A stretch of 64,000 nt of DNA. Source: JAJCYL01 sp040222875. Its GTDB lineage: Bacteria > Bacteroidota > Bacteroidia > Cytophagales > Cyclobacteriaceae. Positions 18,370 through 27,306 of this stretch are shown in pieces. How positions within the stretch are numbered: position 1 is the first letter of the stretch; the number at the start of each line of letters is the position of its first letter. The translations under genes and the position numbers were made by a program. Below the pieces are notes generated by a model. That model made no database searches and had not been told where the DNA came from. It saw nothing but the letters and a program-made list of their open reading frames with translations. The DNA lies in NCBI GenBank assembly GCA_040222875.1, contig JAVKCG010000053.1, positions 799,182-863,181 of the forward strand. The letters run 5' to 3'.

Positions 18370-18413
18370 GATTTCACTTTAATTAGCAAACCAATTTAGA
18401 GCAATAACAATAA

Positions 18414-19253
18414 ATGGAGGAAGTTAGTGGCAACCTGATAGAGAAAATTAACGAAGCGGTGGACTTCATTAAATCGCATAATGTAACCAGCCCAAGGTAT
18501 GGGATAGTACTCGGGACTGGGTTAGGTGCCCTGGTTAATGAAATGAAAATTGAGAAAATCATCAATTATGATGAAATTCCCCATTTTCCGGTTTCAACAG
18601 TTGAATTCCATTCAGGCAAGCTGATGTTCGGCCGATTGGCTGATAAGCCTGTTGTGGTTATGCAGGGGCGTTTTCATTTTTACGAAGGTTATTCTATGAA
18701 AGAGGTGACCTTCCCTATCAGGGTGATGAAGCTCTTGGGCATTGAGAAGCTCTTTATGAGCAACGCAGCCGGCGGCCTTAATGAATCTTTCAATATATCG
18801 GATTTAATGATCATTAATGATCACATAAATCTGATGACACAAAACCCATTGACGGGTAAGAATTTGGATGAATTTGGCGGCCGTTTCACTGATATGTATG
18901 AGCCGTATGATTTCTCAATGGTTCATTCGGGATTGAAAATTGCAAAAGAATTGGGCATTCAAACGCATGAAGGAGTGTATGCCGCAGTGCCTGGGCCTAA
19001 CCTCGAAACCAGGGCCGAATATAGGTACCTATCGATTATTGGCGCCGATGCAGTAGGCATGTCTACTGTTCCCGAAATAATCGTGGCCAGGCACATGGAA
19101 ATACCGTGTTTTGCGGTTTCAGTTATTACAGATTTGTGTTACCCGTCAGCCGTTGAAAAAATTGATATACAAAAAATTATTGCAGCGGCTCATAAGGCTG
19201 AACCAGGATTGACCAAGCTCATAACCAGATTGATTGGGGAGCAAGATAGCTGA
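18414..19253 (+). CDS. punA: Purine-nucleoside phosphorylase (class I)
   Basis: This 279-residue cytoplasmic enzyme cleaves purine (deoxy)ribonucleosides with phosphate. Motifs of the trimeric PNP class are YGIVLGTGLGAL (phosphate site), VEFHSGKL, MQGRFHFYEGYS, MSNAAGG, VPGPNLETRAEYR, GADAVGMSTVPE and VSVITDLC. Length is normal. It starts 44 bases from a divergent EXPERA gene. The symbol is given by family; species usage may differ. Confidence 0.95.
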   Translation: MEEVSGNLIEKINEAVDFIKSHNVTSPRYGIVLGTGLGALVNEMKIEKIINYDEIPHFPVSTVEFHSGKLMFGRLADKPVVVMQGRFHFYEGYSMKEVTFPIRVMKLLGIEKLFMSNAAGGLNESFNISDLMIINDHINLMTQNPLTGKNLDEFGGRFTDMYEPYDFSMVHSGLKIAKELGIQTHEGVYAAVPGPNLETRAEYRYLSIIGADAVGMSTVPEIIVARHMEIPCFAVSVITDLCYPSAVEKIDIQKIIAAAHKAEPGLTKLITRLIGEQDS

Positions 19254-19264
19254 TAACATCTCCA

Positions 19265-19272
19265 TACATTTG
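19265..19272 (+). promoter_or_regulatory. -7-like element before the beta-barrel gene
   Basis: TACATTTG matches TAnnTTTG and lies 29 bases before the ATG at 19302. No good -33 TTG was found. Confidence 0.35.
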
Positions 19273-19301
19273 CAGCAAAATTTTCAGATTGAATTTTAAC
19301 C

Positions 19302-20057
19302 ATGATAAGTATGAATAGAGGATTACTTTGTGTTGCTTTTCTGCTAACAACACTTGTGTGTTCGGCCCAGTACTCGGAAAAAATCGGATCATTAAGGCCA
19401 GGTAGATCGTTTGGCTCTAAAACGGTTGGCAAAGAAATTTTTCAAATTCAGGCAGGCATTGCATTCGGTGAGAATGGACCGACCAACAATATCAGTAACC
19501 TGATCGCCCTGAGATATGGCCTAATTGAGAGGCTTGAGTTAAGATCAGCATTTTTAATTAGAAGGGACAAATTCAACTCTGAGGTTACAAGTGGACTTGG
19601 CAATTGGATTGTTGGCGTGAGATATAATCTTATTAACGGTAGCGGATATCAGCCCTCTTTTGGTATTCAGCTTGACACCAGACTGACAACGATAACATCT
19701 GAATATCAACCTGATAATTTGGGCCCCAGGGCACTGCTTTTATTTAACCAGAAGCTCTCAGAGGCAGTAGGCCTTGCAAGTAATTTTGGTGTGTCATGGG
19801 ATGGCAACAATAACGGTGCAATGGGTGAGTATACGTTAAAATTAGATTTCAAAATCTCAGACAATGTGGTTGGGTTTGGTGAGGTGTTTGGAAATTTTGC
19901 AGATGGCAACCTCAGGGCATTTTTTGATACTGGAATAGGATATTTTGTGAACAACAACCTAAAACTGGATTTTAGTGTTGGCTATGGAAAGAACAATAGT
20001 ACAACAACATGGTTTGCCGATGGGGGAGTATCTGTACGATTTGGCCGGCGGGGTTAA
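19302..20057 (+). CDS. Outer-membrane beta-barrel (MetA-pathway/transporter-like)
   Basis: This 251-residue protein has a signal peptide (MNRGLLCVAFLLTTLVCSAQ region). Its mature part consists of about ten amphipathic strands, such as LIALRYGLIERLELRSAF, WIVGVRYNLINGSGYQPSFG and NNLKLDFSVGYGKNNST, closing with VSVRFGRRG. This is the pattern of the 'putative MetA-pathway of phenol degradation' barrel family often labelled transporter. The substrate is unknown. It ends tail to tail with the MscS gene (four-base overlap). Confidence 0.7.
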   Translation: MISMNRGLLCVAFLLTTLVCSAQYSEKIGSLRPGRSFGSKTVGKEIFQIQAGIAFGENGPTNNISNLIALRYGLIERLELRSAFLIRRDKFNSEVTSGLGNWIVGVRYNLINGSGYQPSFGIQLDTRLTTITSEYQPDNLGPRALLLFNQKLSEAVGLASNFGVSWDGNNNGAMGEYTLKLDFKISDNVVGFGEVFGNFADGNLRAFFDTGIGYFVNNNLKLDFSVGYGKNNSTTTWFADGGVSVRFGRRG

Positions 20058-20968
20058 GGGGCCATTTTCCTGGCCTTATCTTTTCCTTCTTTGAGGTTGT
20101 AGAAAATTCTCTGCGTAGGGTAAGCGAAATCGATGTCCTCGCAACGGCCAAATTCTTTCAACACATCTTCCCACACAGCATGCTCAGTTCCGCGGCGTTG
20201 CTGGGGCATGCACAGGTATCTCATAGTTAGCATGACCCCACTATCTTTTACAGAAGTGTAAACAATTGGGTCAAGTGTTTTATAGAAAATCATGAATTTT
20301 TTAGAAGCATCTAGCAATTTGGTCCTTGCTTCTCCAGTGAATTTGGCTCCATGCTTCTGTATGATTTTCTCCAGTATTTGTTTCGCTTTTTCCCAATCAC
20401 TTTCAAAAGTCACCATCACGCCGATTTCATTCCATAAGTGGCTAAAACCCTGTGTAAAATTGACTTGACTGTCTGTAAATACTTTCCCATTCGGTATGTG
20501 GACTATCCTACCAGTACTTTGATCTGCATCCACCCACTCACCAATTTCATTAACTGTAAATTGAAAAATCCTAATATCTATTACATCTCCGGCATGTGCA
20601 CCGAGTTGTATCCTATCGCCAACATCAAAAGGTCGCCTAATTATGATAAAGAGCCAGCCGGCCAGGTTTACAATCGGGTCTTTTAAGGCAATGGTTAAAC
20701 CTGCCGATAAGAGCCCAAAAAATGTGGCCACGGAATCTACTTCATTGATCCAGAGGATGGTGATTATGATCAGTCCAATTGTAACTGTGGTATATCGAAC
20801 ACCATTTTTCCAATAATATCTATCCCTCGGGTCAACAATTTTTTGAAAAATGATTTTGAGGGAAATAACCCGTATCAGGTAGAGGGTGAGGATGACCGCA
20901 ATCGAAATGAAAATCTTTTTGTCAAACCCTTCAATTGAGCTGAGTAAGTCGCTAAGCCATTCTATCAT
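20054..20968 (-). CDS. Mechanosensitive ion channel, MscS family
   Basis: This 304-residue inner-membrane channel has three N-terminal helices (about residues 17-38, 60-80 and 83-107). The pore helix and start of the beta domain read LLSAGLTIALKDPIVNLAGW, IIIRRPFDVGDRIQLG and GRIVHIPNGKVFTDSQVNFT. The C-terminal alpha/beta domain ends in basic EGKDKARKMAP. The domain order fits small MscS proteins that open on membrane tension. Confidence 0.92.
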   Translation of the reverse strand: MIEWLSDLLSSIEGFDKKIFISIAVILTLYLIRVISLKIIFQKIVDPRDRYYWKNGVRYTTVTIGLIIITILWINEVDSVATFFGLLSAGLTIALKDPIVNLAGWLFIIIRRPFDVGDRIQLGAHAGDVIDIRIFQFTVNEIGEWVDADQSTGRIVHIPNGKVFTDSQVNFTQGFSHLWNEIGVMVTFESDWEKAKQILEKIIQKHGAKFTGEARTKLLDASKKFMIFYKTLDPIVYTSVKDSGVMLTMRYLCMPQQRRGTEHAVWEDVLKEFGRCEDIDFAYPTQRIFYNLKEGKDKARKMAP

Positions 20969-21038
20969 TAGGCTAATCTACAAATATTTTGAAATTAAGT
21001 AACTTTTTGGTCTCTATTTGACCGCAGGATTCCAACCT

Positions 21039-21752
21039 TTAGTTTATCTCTTTATTGTAGTAATCGATAATCTGGGCCAGGTCTGATTCGTTTTTGTGGG
21101 ATAATTTATTCTTTTTCATATATCCTTTAATGTCCACGTCGTCAAGCAGGGAGATTAGGTCACCTTTACCCTTCACTTTTATAAACAGGCCACCTTTTAC
21201 CAAATAGGTTTGAGACAGGATTATCATTTTATCCTCTTTCTCCCCTACATCAAGTGCGGCATCGTAGTTGGCCTCCTGAATTTCTACATCAAATGTTCTT
21301 ATGAGCTTAACATCACCATCAGCCAACAGTTCGCACATTCCCGTTTTGTCTTCTGATGAATATGTCTCAATATCCTCAAGCCGAATGAACGACCGTTTGT
21401 CTCCAGTACTAAAATCTGTGATGTCCATTCTTTTAACAGCTTTGCCTTCGGCGCCCAAAATTTGATCCTCATGATAAACTTCAACCAGGTCATTTTCAAT
21501 ATGATACCTGATCATGTCAAATGATATATCCTGGCGATGTGTTCCAAGCGCCACGGTCAGTGTGCCACTGGCCCAATTTTCATCTAAATAACGGGGGCCT
21601 TTTATTTCATCATCAGATGGCAACATGGGTGAGAATAAGGTGATGACAATTTCATCGAAGCCAAACTCGTCCGAGAACACATCAATATCTTCTTGTGCTG
21701 ATGCAATTAAAGCTGTTAACAGAAGGGCTGTTGCTAAAGGTAAAGTCTTCAT
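21039..21752 (-). CDS. Hypothetical secreted protein
   Basis: This 237-residue protein is not recognised. The ATG giving MKTLPLATALLLTALIASAQ encodes a clean signal peptide; the longer frame to 21773 adds seven residues upstream. The mature part starts with acidic EDIDVFSDEFGFDEIVI and ends KSHKNESDLAQIIDYYNK-like, with no transmembrane segment or cysteine pair. It is probably periplasmic. A -7-like element lies just upstream. Confidence 0.65.
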   Translation of the reverse strand: MKTLPLATALLLTALIASAQEDIDVFSDEFGFDEIVITLFSPMLPSDDEIKGPRYLDENWASGTLTVALGTHRQDISFDMIRYHIENDLVEVYHEDQILGAEGKAVKRMDITDFSTGDKRSFIRLEDIETYSSEDKTGMCELLADGDVKLIRTFDVEIQEANYDAALDVGEKEDKMIILSQTYLVKGGLFIKVKGKGDLISLLDDVDIKGYMKKNKLSHKNESDLAQIIDYYNKEIN

Positions 21753-21770
21753 AATAAGCTGATTGTAAGG

Positions 21771-21778
21771 CAAATTTA
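21771..21778 (-). promoter_or_regulatory. -7-like element before the secreted protein
   Basis: TAAATTTG on the minus strand matches TAnnTTTG, 18 bases before the ATG at 21752. No clear -33 was found. Confidence 0.4.
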
Positions 21779-21858
21779 AATTTCAGCTTATGAAATTAAA
21801 ATAAGGGAATTGCGTAATAACGATTTTACGATAGAGAGAACTTGTCAATATTAAATAA

Positions 21859-21892
21859 AAAAAGCTGTCACCCCAGAGGGAGACAGCTTTTT
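21859..21892 (-). terminator. Intrinsic terminator of the FecR-like gene
   Basis: The stem AAAAAGCTGTC/GACAGCTTTTT has a 12-base loop that holds an extra CCC/GGG pairing. It lies 19 bases after the stop at 21912 on the minus strand, with an A-rich flank (T-rich on the transcript). Confidence 0.85.
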
Positions 21893-21911
21893 GTTGATGT
21901 TAATTAAAATC

Positions 21912-22841
21912 TTAGTTACCTAGCCCGTTAGCCAATTTAAACTCACTGTATAGCATATCAAAATCCTCAACTTCTGGCGACATGGCTACCGCTTTTTCGT
22001 AAGCAGTTAAAGCATCAACGTAAAGGTTCTTTTCTTCAAAGAATGATGCAATTACAATTTGATTAAGCGCTGATTCACCTTCTAATTCTGATGTAAGAGA
22101 ATTTAATTCCTCCTCTATAGATTGAGATTCTTCAGGTGCCATTCTCTGTAGTCCATACAATCTTGAACTCAGTTTAGGATTGTCTTTGGCACTTACCTTT
22201 ACCATAATGTGTTTTTCCTTCAAAACAGCATCTTGAGTTAAGTCTAGCGCTACCATAGGGTCGGTTGCCTCTAAAGTCAAAAGATCTTTACCAAATACGT
22301 CCTGAAGCACAACTACATAACCTTCAACTTCAGCGCCGGTCTCCCATCTGATGATGACATTATCACCATATACCCTGTTCGTATTTTTCACCTCTTTAAG
22401 GAGCAGGTTGATAGATGAACTGCCAGCAGCTCTTTCAACAGCCCCTGTAGCCCTTAAGTTTCTTTTATAGTCTTTGTTCACGTCACCATCTCCTTCGTTC
22501 ATTTTGTTCATCACGAAGTTCATATAGCGGCCGGCAACACCTGCGGTCCCTTTGCTCACTTTACCTTCAAGGTCATTAACGTTATGAGTTCCAGGAGTAC
22601 GAATCTCCATAGTTTTTCCAGTTCTGTGAACTAACCCGATGTAAGCACCGGCTGATGCTATAATCTGATCACCACTTGTAAGTTTAGAACCAGTTTTAAG
22701 CGAAGATGCTTCTGAGCTTCCAGCTTTTTTTACCTGATTGCTTCCTTTGTTTGCCAAAACCCTAAATACATAATCTTGGCCGACTGCACTTTGTGCAATC
22801 AAGAGCGTTATTGCGAATGTTAAGGAAAGAAAAGTTTTCAT
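21912..22841 (-). CDS. FecR-like/TPR-ended secreted protein
   Basis: This 309-residue protein has a signal peptide (MKTFLSLTFAITLLIAQ, cleaved near VGQ); a longer frame to 22868 adds nine residues. The N-terminal ~70 mature residues look FecR-like (SLKTGSKLTSGDQIIASAGAY, then RTGKTMEIRTPG). A beta-rich middle follows, and the last ~70 residues resemble one or two tetratricopeptide helices (YVDALTAYEKAVAMSP). It lies just downstream of the CHASE2 gene (stop of that gene at 22871) but may also have its own promoter (-7 at 22866). FecR-like plus CHASE2 pairs occur in other bacteria and hint at an envelope-sensing pair. The function is not proven. Confidence 0.65.
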   Translation of the reverse strand: MKTFLSLTFAITLLIAQSAVGQDYVFRVLANKGSNQVKKAGSSEASSLKTGSKLTSGDQIIASAGAYIGLVHRTGKTMEIRTPGTHNVNDLEGKVSKGTAGVAGRYMNFVMNKMNEGDGDVNKDYKRNLRATGAVERAAGSSSINLLLKEVKNTNRVYGDNVIIRWETGAEVEGYVVVLQDVFGKDLLTLEATDPMVALDLTQDAVLKEKHIMVKVSAKDNPKLSSRLYGLQRMAPEESQSIEEELNSLTSELEGESALNQIVIASFFEEKNLYVDALTAYEKAVAMSPEVEDFDMLYSEFKLANGLGN

Positions 22842-22865
22842 AATATTCCTGTGATTTAGCGGATT

Positions 22866-22873
22866 CAAATTTA
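22866..22873 (-). promoter_or_regulatory. -7-like element before the FecR-like gene
   Basis: TAAATTTG on the minus strand overlaps the end of the CHASE2 gene and lies 24 bases before the ATG at 22841, so the FecR-like gene can have its own start of transcription. The -33 is unclear. Confidence 0.4.
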
Positions 22874-24112
22874 CAATTTATTTATCTTAAAAAGTTCACG
22901 GCGCCCTTCCCTGGTGAAGGTGTTCTTAACTACACCGTAATATACTTCGAGTGCATCTCCAGAAATGGCAATTACAATCAAAGCATATGTGAGGTCCATC
23001 TTATAATTATATGTGTCAAAAATTAGTAAGATCAAAAAAAGTAATACACCCAGCTCCAGTAGCTGAAACAGTTTGGTTGTCCCATCATACCACCTGGGTA
23101 TTCTTTTGTAGATTAATGAAAAAAGAGCCACGTTAAAGATTCCGGCCACTACAGCCCAAAACCATGCCATTGTTGGGCTCATGGCATCAATATAATCTTC
23201 ATTCATGATCATTGATATGATATTGGCATGAATTACCCCTCCGAACATATCAAGCTCTGCTTTCCCGGCGTAATTGGCGTTCAGTGGTGTGAAGTATTTA
23301 TCCTCAGTTGCCCTTCTATCGCCAAGATATTCTCCCAAATAGCAGAAGATAATCAACTTGCCTTCAATTAGTTCTGGTACAAAGTCTTCGTTAAAAACCT
23401 GCTCAACGTCTAGCGCAAAATACCGCGAACCATATTCAGTCGCTCCATAATCCAAGACATTGCCTCGGTAGTTGACATACTCTACTTCATTATTTCTATC
23501 AAGGAATTTTTGGGCCTTTTCTGGATCAAACTGCATGGCCAGTTGTACAGCCAGTGCGAGTTGCTCCTCTCCATTAACAATCTGTTTAGGTGTGAAACTT
23601 CGGCATACTTTCAAGTCATCCTGAGAAGCAGCAGCAGTGATTAGATTGGCAAAACCTAAATGGGCATCTTTTGAGAATGCCGGCATTGAGGTTGCGATGG
23701 AATCTAACTCTTCAGTTTCTTCATTGAAATGAAGTTTCGAAGCCATTACAAGATTTGGGACGTAGCTTAACATATCCCTTAACATTAGATCTCCTATCGA
23801 ATCACGAGGGTTATAAAAAAAAGTGTCCAACCCAATGACTTTGGGATTATAGTTGTTTACAATTCGAATTAATTCAGCGATTCCCGCCCTTGGCATGTTA
23901 CCGATGTTGACTAGAACTACATCTTCATCAGCATCAGGCCGATCTCGCATTTGCGAAAAGACGATATCTGTAGTTTCCATATCTGCCATGGCATCGCCAA
24001 TAGGATCAAAAACATCAAATACTTTAAATGCAACAATACTTCCGAACAATCCAATCACTGCGAAGATGAAGATTGTTCCAAAAAGTACGTCAAGCCAGAA
24101 TTTTCTGAGCAT
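22871..24112 (-). CDS. CHASE2 domain membrane protein
   Basis: This 413-residue protein has an N-terminal membrane helix (residues 8-32), then a ~270-residue extracytoplasmic CHASE2 domain (EDVVLVNIGN, NYNPKVIGLDTFFYNPRD, HLGFANLI, VEYVNYRGN, EGKLIIFCYLGEYLGDRR, MFGGVIHANIISMIM). Three more helices follow (about 307-330, 350-370 and 375-395), then a short basic tail. CHASE2 is a ligand-sensing domain usually attached to kinase or cyclase outputs; here no cytoplasmic output domain is present. The adjacent FecR-like gene is the likely partner. Confidence 0.82.
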   Translation of the reverse strand: MLRKFWLDVLFGTIFIFAVIGLFGSIVAFKVFDVFDPIGDAMADMETTDIVFSQMRDRPDADEDVVLVNIGNMPRAGIAELIRIVNNYNPKVIGLDTFFYNPRDSIGDLMLRDMLSYVPNLVMASKLHFNEETEELDSIATSMPAFSKDAHLGFANLITAAASQDDLKVCRSFTPKQIVNGEEQLALAVQLAMQFDPEKAQKFLDRNNEVEYVNYRGNVLDYGATEYGSRYFALDVEQVFNEDFVPELIEGKLIIFCYLGEYLGDRRATEDKYFTPLNANYAGKAELDMFGGVIHANIISMIMNEDYIDAMSPTMAWFWAVVAGIFNVALFSLIYKRIPRWYDGTTKLFQLLELGVLLFLILLIFDTYNYKMDLTYALIVIAISGDALEVYYGVVKNTFTREGRRELFKINKL

Positions 24113-24328
24113 AGTTAGTTTTAATATTAATTAGAGGTTTGGTTTATTCTTTATTCGGGATGGGTACAAATCGTAACCGGTTGCGAATAATTTCATATGG
24201 GCACAAATATTAAATTTAAACAATTTTATATCAAAAAAAGATAATTTTTATTCGATGAACAGGCGATTTTATGGGTTAAAACTATCTCTGGATACCAAGC
24301 AACACTTAAACAGTACGCAGCATAAGCA

Positions 24329-25312
24329 ATGAAAGTGAGGCTCTCGAAACCTGAAATTCTGGATGGTCTTAAAAAAGGCCAATTGACCACTTTGAGCCAA
24401 ATGATTACCCTGGCTGAAAGTAGCCGTCCAGATGATCGCCTTTTGACGAATGAGATTTTATCGGAATTAATGCCTAAAACCGGTAACTCATTAAGACTGG
24501 GGATTACAGGGTCGCCGGGAGTTGGTAAAAGTTCTTTTATTAATAAACTGGGTCAACATATTCTTTCCCGTGGATTCAAATTGGCTGTTCTGGCTATTGA
24601 TCCTTCAAGCCTGGATTCCAAAGGGAGTATAATGGGTGATAAAACCCGGATGAGTGAGCTCTTATCGAAGGATGGCATATATGTAAGACCATCACCAGCA
24701 GGTAAAACCTTGGGTGGCTTAGCTTCAAAAACACGGGAAGCCATGCTTTTATGTGAGGCGGCTGGATTTGATTATATAATCATTGAAACGGTGGGAGTGG
24801 GGCAATCGGAAGTGGCTGTCAAGAATATGGTAGATTTCCTTCTTTTGCTACTACCCCCATCAGGAGGAGATGAAATTCAGGGGATTAAAAAAGGTATAGT
24901 TGAATCTGCGGATGGTATTGCCATTACCAAGGCTGATGGGGACTCCTTAAAGTCGGCCAAGGTTGCCCAGGCCGAATATGCCAAAGCATTGCAGATACTC
25001 AAGCATTCAGATGAAAAATGGAACCTTCCAATTAAAACATCCAGTGCCGTAGAAGACCATGGGTTTGTTGAGATTCTTGAATTGATTGAATCATCCATCA
25101 AAAAACAAAAAGCTGATAATAGCTTCACTAAACGCCGAAACCATCAACTCATTAGCTGGATGCATGATGAAATTAAAACCCGACTTCTAGAATCTTTTTA
25201 CACCAACAAAGAAATTAAGGTTGAGTTGAAGAGGCTGGAGGGACAAATTCAAACAAAGCAAATTTCACCCATTGAAGCTGCTAAGATGCTACTCTCGATC
25301 AACCTTTCTTAA
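24329..25312 (+). CDS. meaB: Methylmalonyl-CoA mutase-associated GTPase MeaB
   Basis: This 327-residue G3E GTPase loads and protects adenosylcobalamin in acyl-CoA mutases. Walker A is GSPGVGKSS at residues 61-69. It also shows LAIDPSSLDSKGSIMGDKTR, the switch/catalytic stretch IIETVGVGQSE, LLPPSGGDEIQGIKKGI and the guanine-binding ITKADG. C-terminal helices (RRNHQLISWMHDEI) form the dimer arm. Length and motif order are standard. It stands alone, with no separate mutase gene beside it; icmF at 2355 carries its own fused homologue, so this copy presumably serves a methylmalonyl-CoA mutase elsewhere. Confidence 0.95.
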   Translation: MKVRLSKPEILDGLKKGQLTTLSQMITLAESSRPDDRLLTNEILSELMPKTGNSLRLGITGSPGVGKSSFINKLGQHILSRGFKLAVLAIDPSSLDSKGSIMGDKTRMSELLSKDGIYVRPSPAGKTLGGLASKTREAMLLCEAAGFDYIIIETVGVGQSEVAVKNMVDFLLLLLPPSGGDEIQGIKKGIVESADGIAITKADGDSLKSAKVAQAEYAKALQILKHSDEKWNLPIKTSSAVEDHGFVEILELIESSIKKQKADNSFTKRRNHQLISWMHDEIKTRLLESFYTNKEIKVELKRLEGQIQTKQISPIEAAKMLLSINLS

Positions 25313-25976
25313 CCTTTCCGATTCCCGAAGAATCCACTTTTACTTTTTTAGGATCACCTTTATATCTGACTGAGCCAACCCCAGAGGTCTGGGCAACAAT
25401 TGATTGAGTAGCCACAACCTGGGCCGACCCCACACCAGAAACATCTACTTCGGTTTCTGCGCATTCAAGACCGTAAGCTGCATAAGTGCCAACACCTGAA
25501 ATATCAACATCCTGGCGATCAACTTTTCCAGAAATGTCTATATCACCGGCCCCCGACATTTCCACTTCCAGCGATTCTGCTGTTAACTCTAAATTAGCAT
25601 TGCCAGCTCCTGAGAAATCAATCTTGAAATCATTGGCAGTGATCATATTTTTAGTTTCAAGGTCTACTGCACCACTAATTTCAATTTCTTCTAAAGCCTC
25701 AAATTCAATCTTCAAATAGATTCTTTTCTTTGCATTATAAGACTTTCGGTCAACGTAAACTTTTAAGGTCGATCCCCTTACCTCGCTAATAATATCTTCC
25801 ATTAAATCTTCATCCGCCTCAATTCTTATGTAGTTCTTGTCACTGTTAATGAGTTCAACTGTGAAGGCCCCACCCAGGTCAATTTTAGCAAAGTTTGTTA
25901 GGTTTAGTTCCCGAACCTCTTGAGCGCTCAATTGAAGAGCGCATAATAAAATTGCTGATATCAATATCTGTTTCAT
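25299..25976 (-). CDS. Head GIN domain-containing protein (DUF2807)
   Basis: This 225-residue exported protein has a signal peptide ending near LSAQ. The mature part is a right-handed beta-helix of DUF2807 (head-GIN) type. N-terminal sequence LTNFAKIDLGGAFTVELIN is followed by repeated turns DLETKNM..., VEMSGAGDIDISG, DVDISGVGTY, and VDVSGVGSAQVV, ending in DSSGIGKVKKG. Such proteins are common in Bacteroidota and of unknown function. The stop lies inside the convergent meaB gene (14-base overlap). Confidence 0.85.
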   Translation of the reverse strand: MKQILISAILLCALQLSAQEVRELNLTNFAKIDLGGAFTVELINSDKNYIRIEADEDLMEDIISEVRGSTLKVYVDRKSYNAKKRIYLKIEFEALEEIEISGAVDLETKNMITANDFKIDFSGAGNANLELTAESLEVEMSGAGDIDISGKVDRQDVDISGVGTYAAYGLECAETEVDVSGVGSAQVVATQSIVAQTSGVGSVRYKGDPKKVKVDSSGIGKVKKG

Positions 25977-26147
25977 ATTTTTTCGATTTTAGACATAGAC
26001 CATCTATTTATACTAAGGTTGCTTGTACCCAAATATTCTTTGCCTAAACTATTAACATGGTTAACTTGGGGCAATACCGATCGGTCTGGACTGAATGCCA
26101 AAAAGAACGGCTTTCGTTGCATTAAAGACTAGAATTCAAATTATTTA

Positions 26148-27305
26148 ATGGAGAAAATAGGTGTTTTAGGTGCCGGGGCCATGGGTTCCGGAATAGCCCA
26201 GGTTGCAGCAACCGCAGGGCATGAAGTAATAATTTATGATACTTACAGACTTGCAATGGATAGCGCCAGGGCAGGCCATAAAAAGATTATTAATCGACTT
26301 GTTGAAAAAGGTAAATTTTCTGAAGCCAAGGGTAAAGGAATATTGGAAAGGATCCGATACCGCGAATCACTTCATGACTTTAAAGACTGCTCAATGATTA
26401 TTGAGGCAGTAAAGGAAGATTTAGCAATCAAAAAGGATGTTTTTGAAAAGCTTGAGAAAATTGCGTCAAACGAATGTATTCTTGGTTCGAATACCTCTTC
26501 CCTTTCAATAGCTTCAGTGGCAGCAGCTTGCTCAAACCCTGAGCGTGTTTTAGGGGTTCATTTTTTTAACCCTGCACCTTTAATGCCACTTGTCGAGATT
26601 ATCCCGGCAATCCAGAGCAAGCCTGAACTTGTGGCTAAAGCTAAGGCAATGGTTGATTCGTGGGGTAAGGTGACAGTGTTGGCCAAAGATACTCCCGGGT
26701 TTATAGTAAATCGGGTGGCAAGGCCTTTCTATGGGGAGTCCCTCAGGATTTATGAGGAAGGTATGGCCGACTGCCCTACCATTGACTGGGCTTTGAAAGA
26801 AATTGGAGGTTTCAAAATGGGCCCTTTTGAGCTGATGGACTTCATCGGGAATGACATCAATTACACAGTAACAGAAACCGTTTTTAAATCATTTTTCTTT
26901 GACCCACGATATAAGCCGGCGTTTACACAAAAAAGAATGCATGAGGCTGGACTGTTAGGGCGTAAAACTGGTAAGGGATATTATAATTATGAACCTGAAG
27001 CTGTTGCCCCCGAACCGAATATGGATGATGCCCTTGGGAATCAAATTGTTGATAGAGTAGTGTCAATGCTGATAAACGAAGCTGCTGATGCTCTATTTTG
27101 GCAAATTGCATCCATAGAAGATCTCGAAACTGCAATGACCAAGGGGGTTAATTACCCCAAAGGATTATTGAAATGGGCTGATGAGATTGGTATTCATAAA
27201 TGTGTGGAAGCCATGGATAAGCTTTACAATGAATACCGCGAAGACAGATATAGATGCAGTCCATTATTAAGAAGGATGTCTAAGTCCGGGGATACCTTCT
27301 TCTAA
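26148..27305 (+). CDS. 3-hydroxyacyl-CoA dehydrogenase (PaaH/Hbd-like)
   Basis: This 385-residue NAD-dependent enzyme oxidises 3-hydroxyacyl-CoA to 3-oxoacyl-CoA (or the reverse). The Rossmann start is GVLGAGAMGSGIAQ. The catalytic His is in GVHFFNPAPLMPLVEI, and the KDTPGFIVNRVARPF motif links to the C-terminal domain. That domain is present twice (about residues 190-283, LGRKTGKGYYNY, and 300-385), as in PaaH-type enzymes. It lies alone between convergent neighbours. Butyrate-type or fatty acid/aromatic degradation substrates fit equally well. Confidence 0.92.
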   Translation: MEKIGVLGAGAMGSGIAQVAATAGHEVIIYDTYRLAMDSARAGHKKIINRLVEKGKFSEAKGKGILERIRYRESLHDFKDCSMIIEAVKEDLAIKKDVFEKLEKIASNECILGSNTSSLSIASVAAACSNPERVLGVHFFNPAPLMPLVEIIPAIQSKPELVAKAKAMVDSWGKVTVLAKDTPGFIVNRVARPFYGESLRIYEEGMADCPTIDWALKEIGGFKMGPFELMDFIGNDINYTVTETVFKSFFFDPRYKPAFTQKRMHEAGLLGRKTGKGYYNYEPEAVAPEPNMDDALGNQIVDRVVSMLINEAADALFWQIASIEDLETAMTKGVNYPKGLLKWADEIGIHKCVEAMDKLYNEYREDRYRCSPLLRRMSKSGDTFF

Positions 27306-27306
27306 A

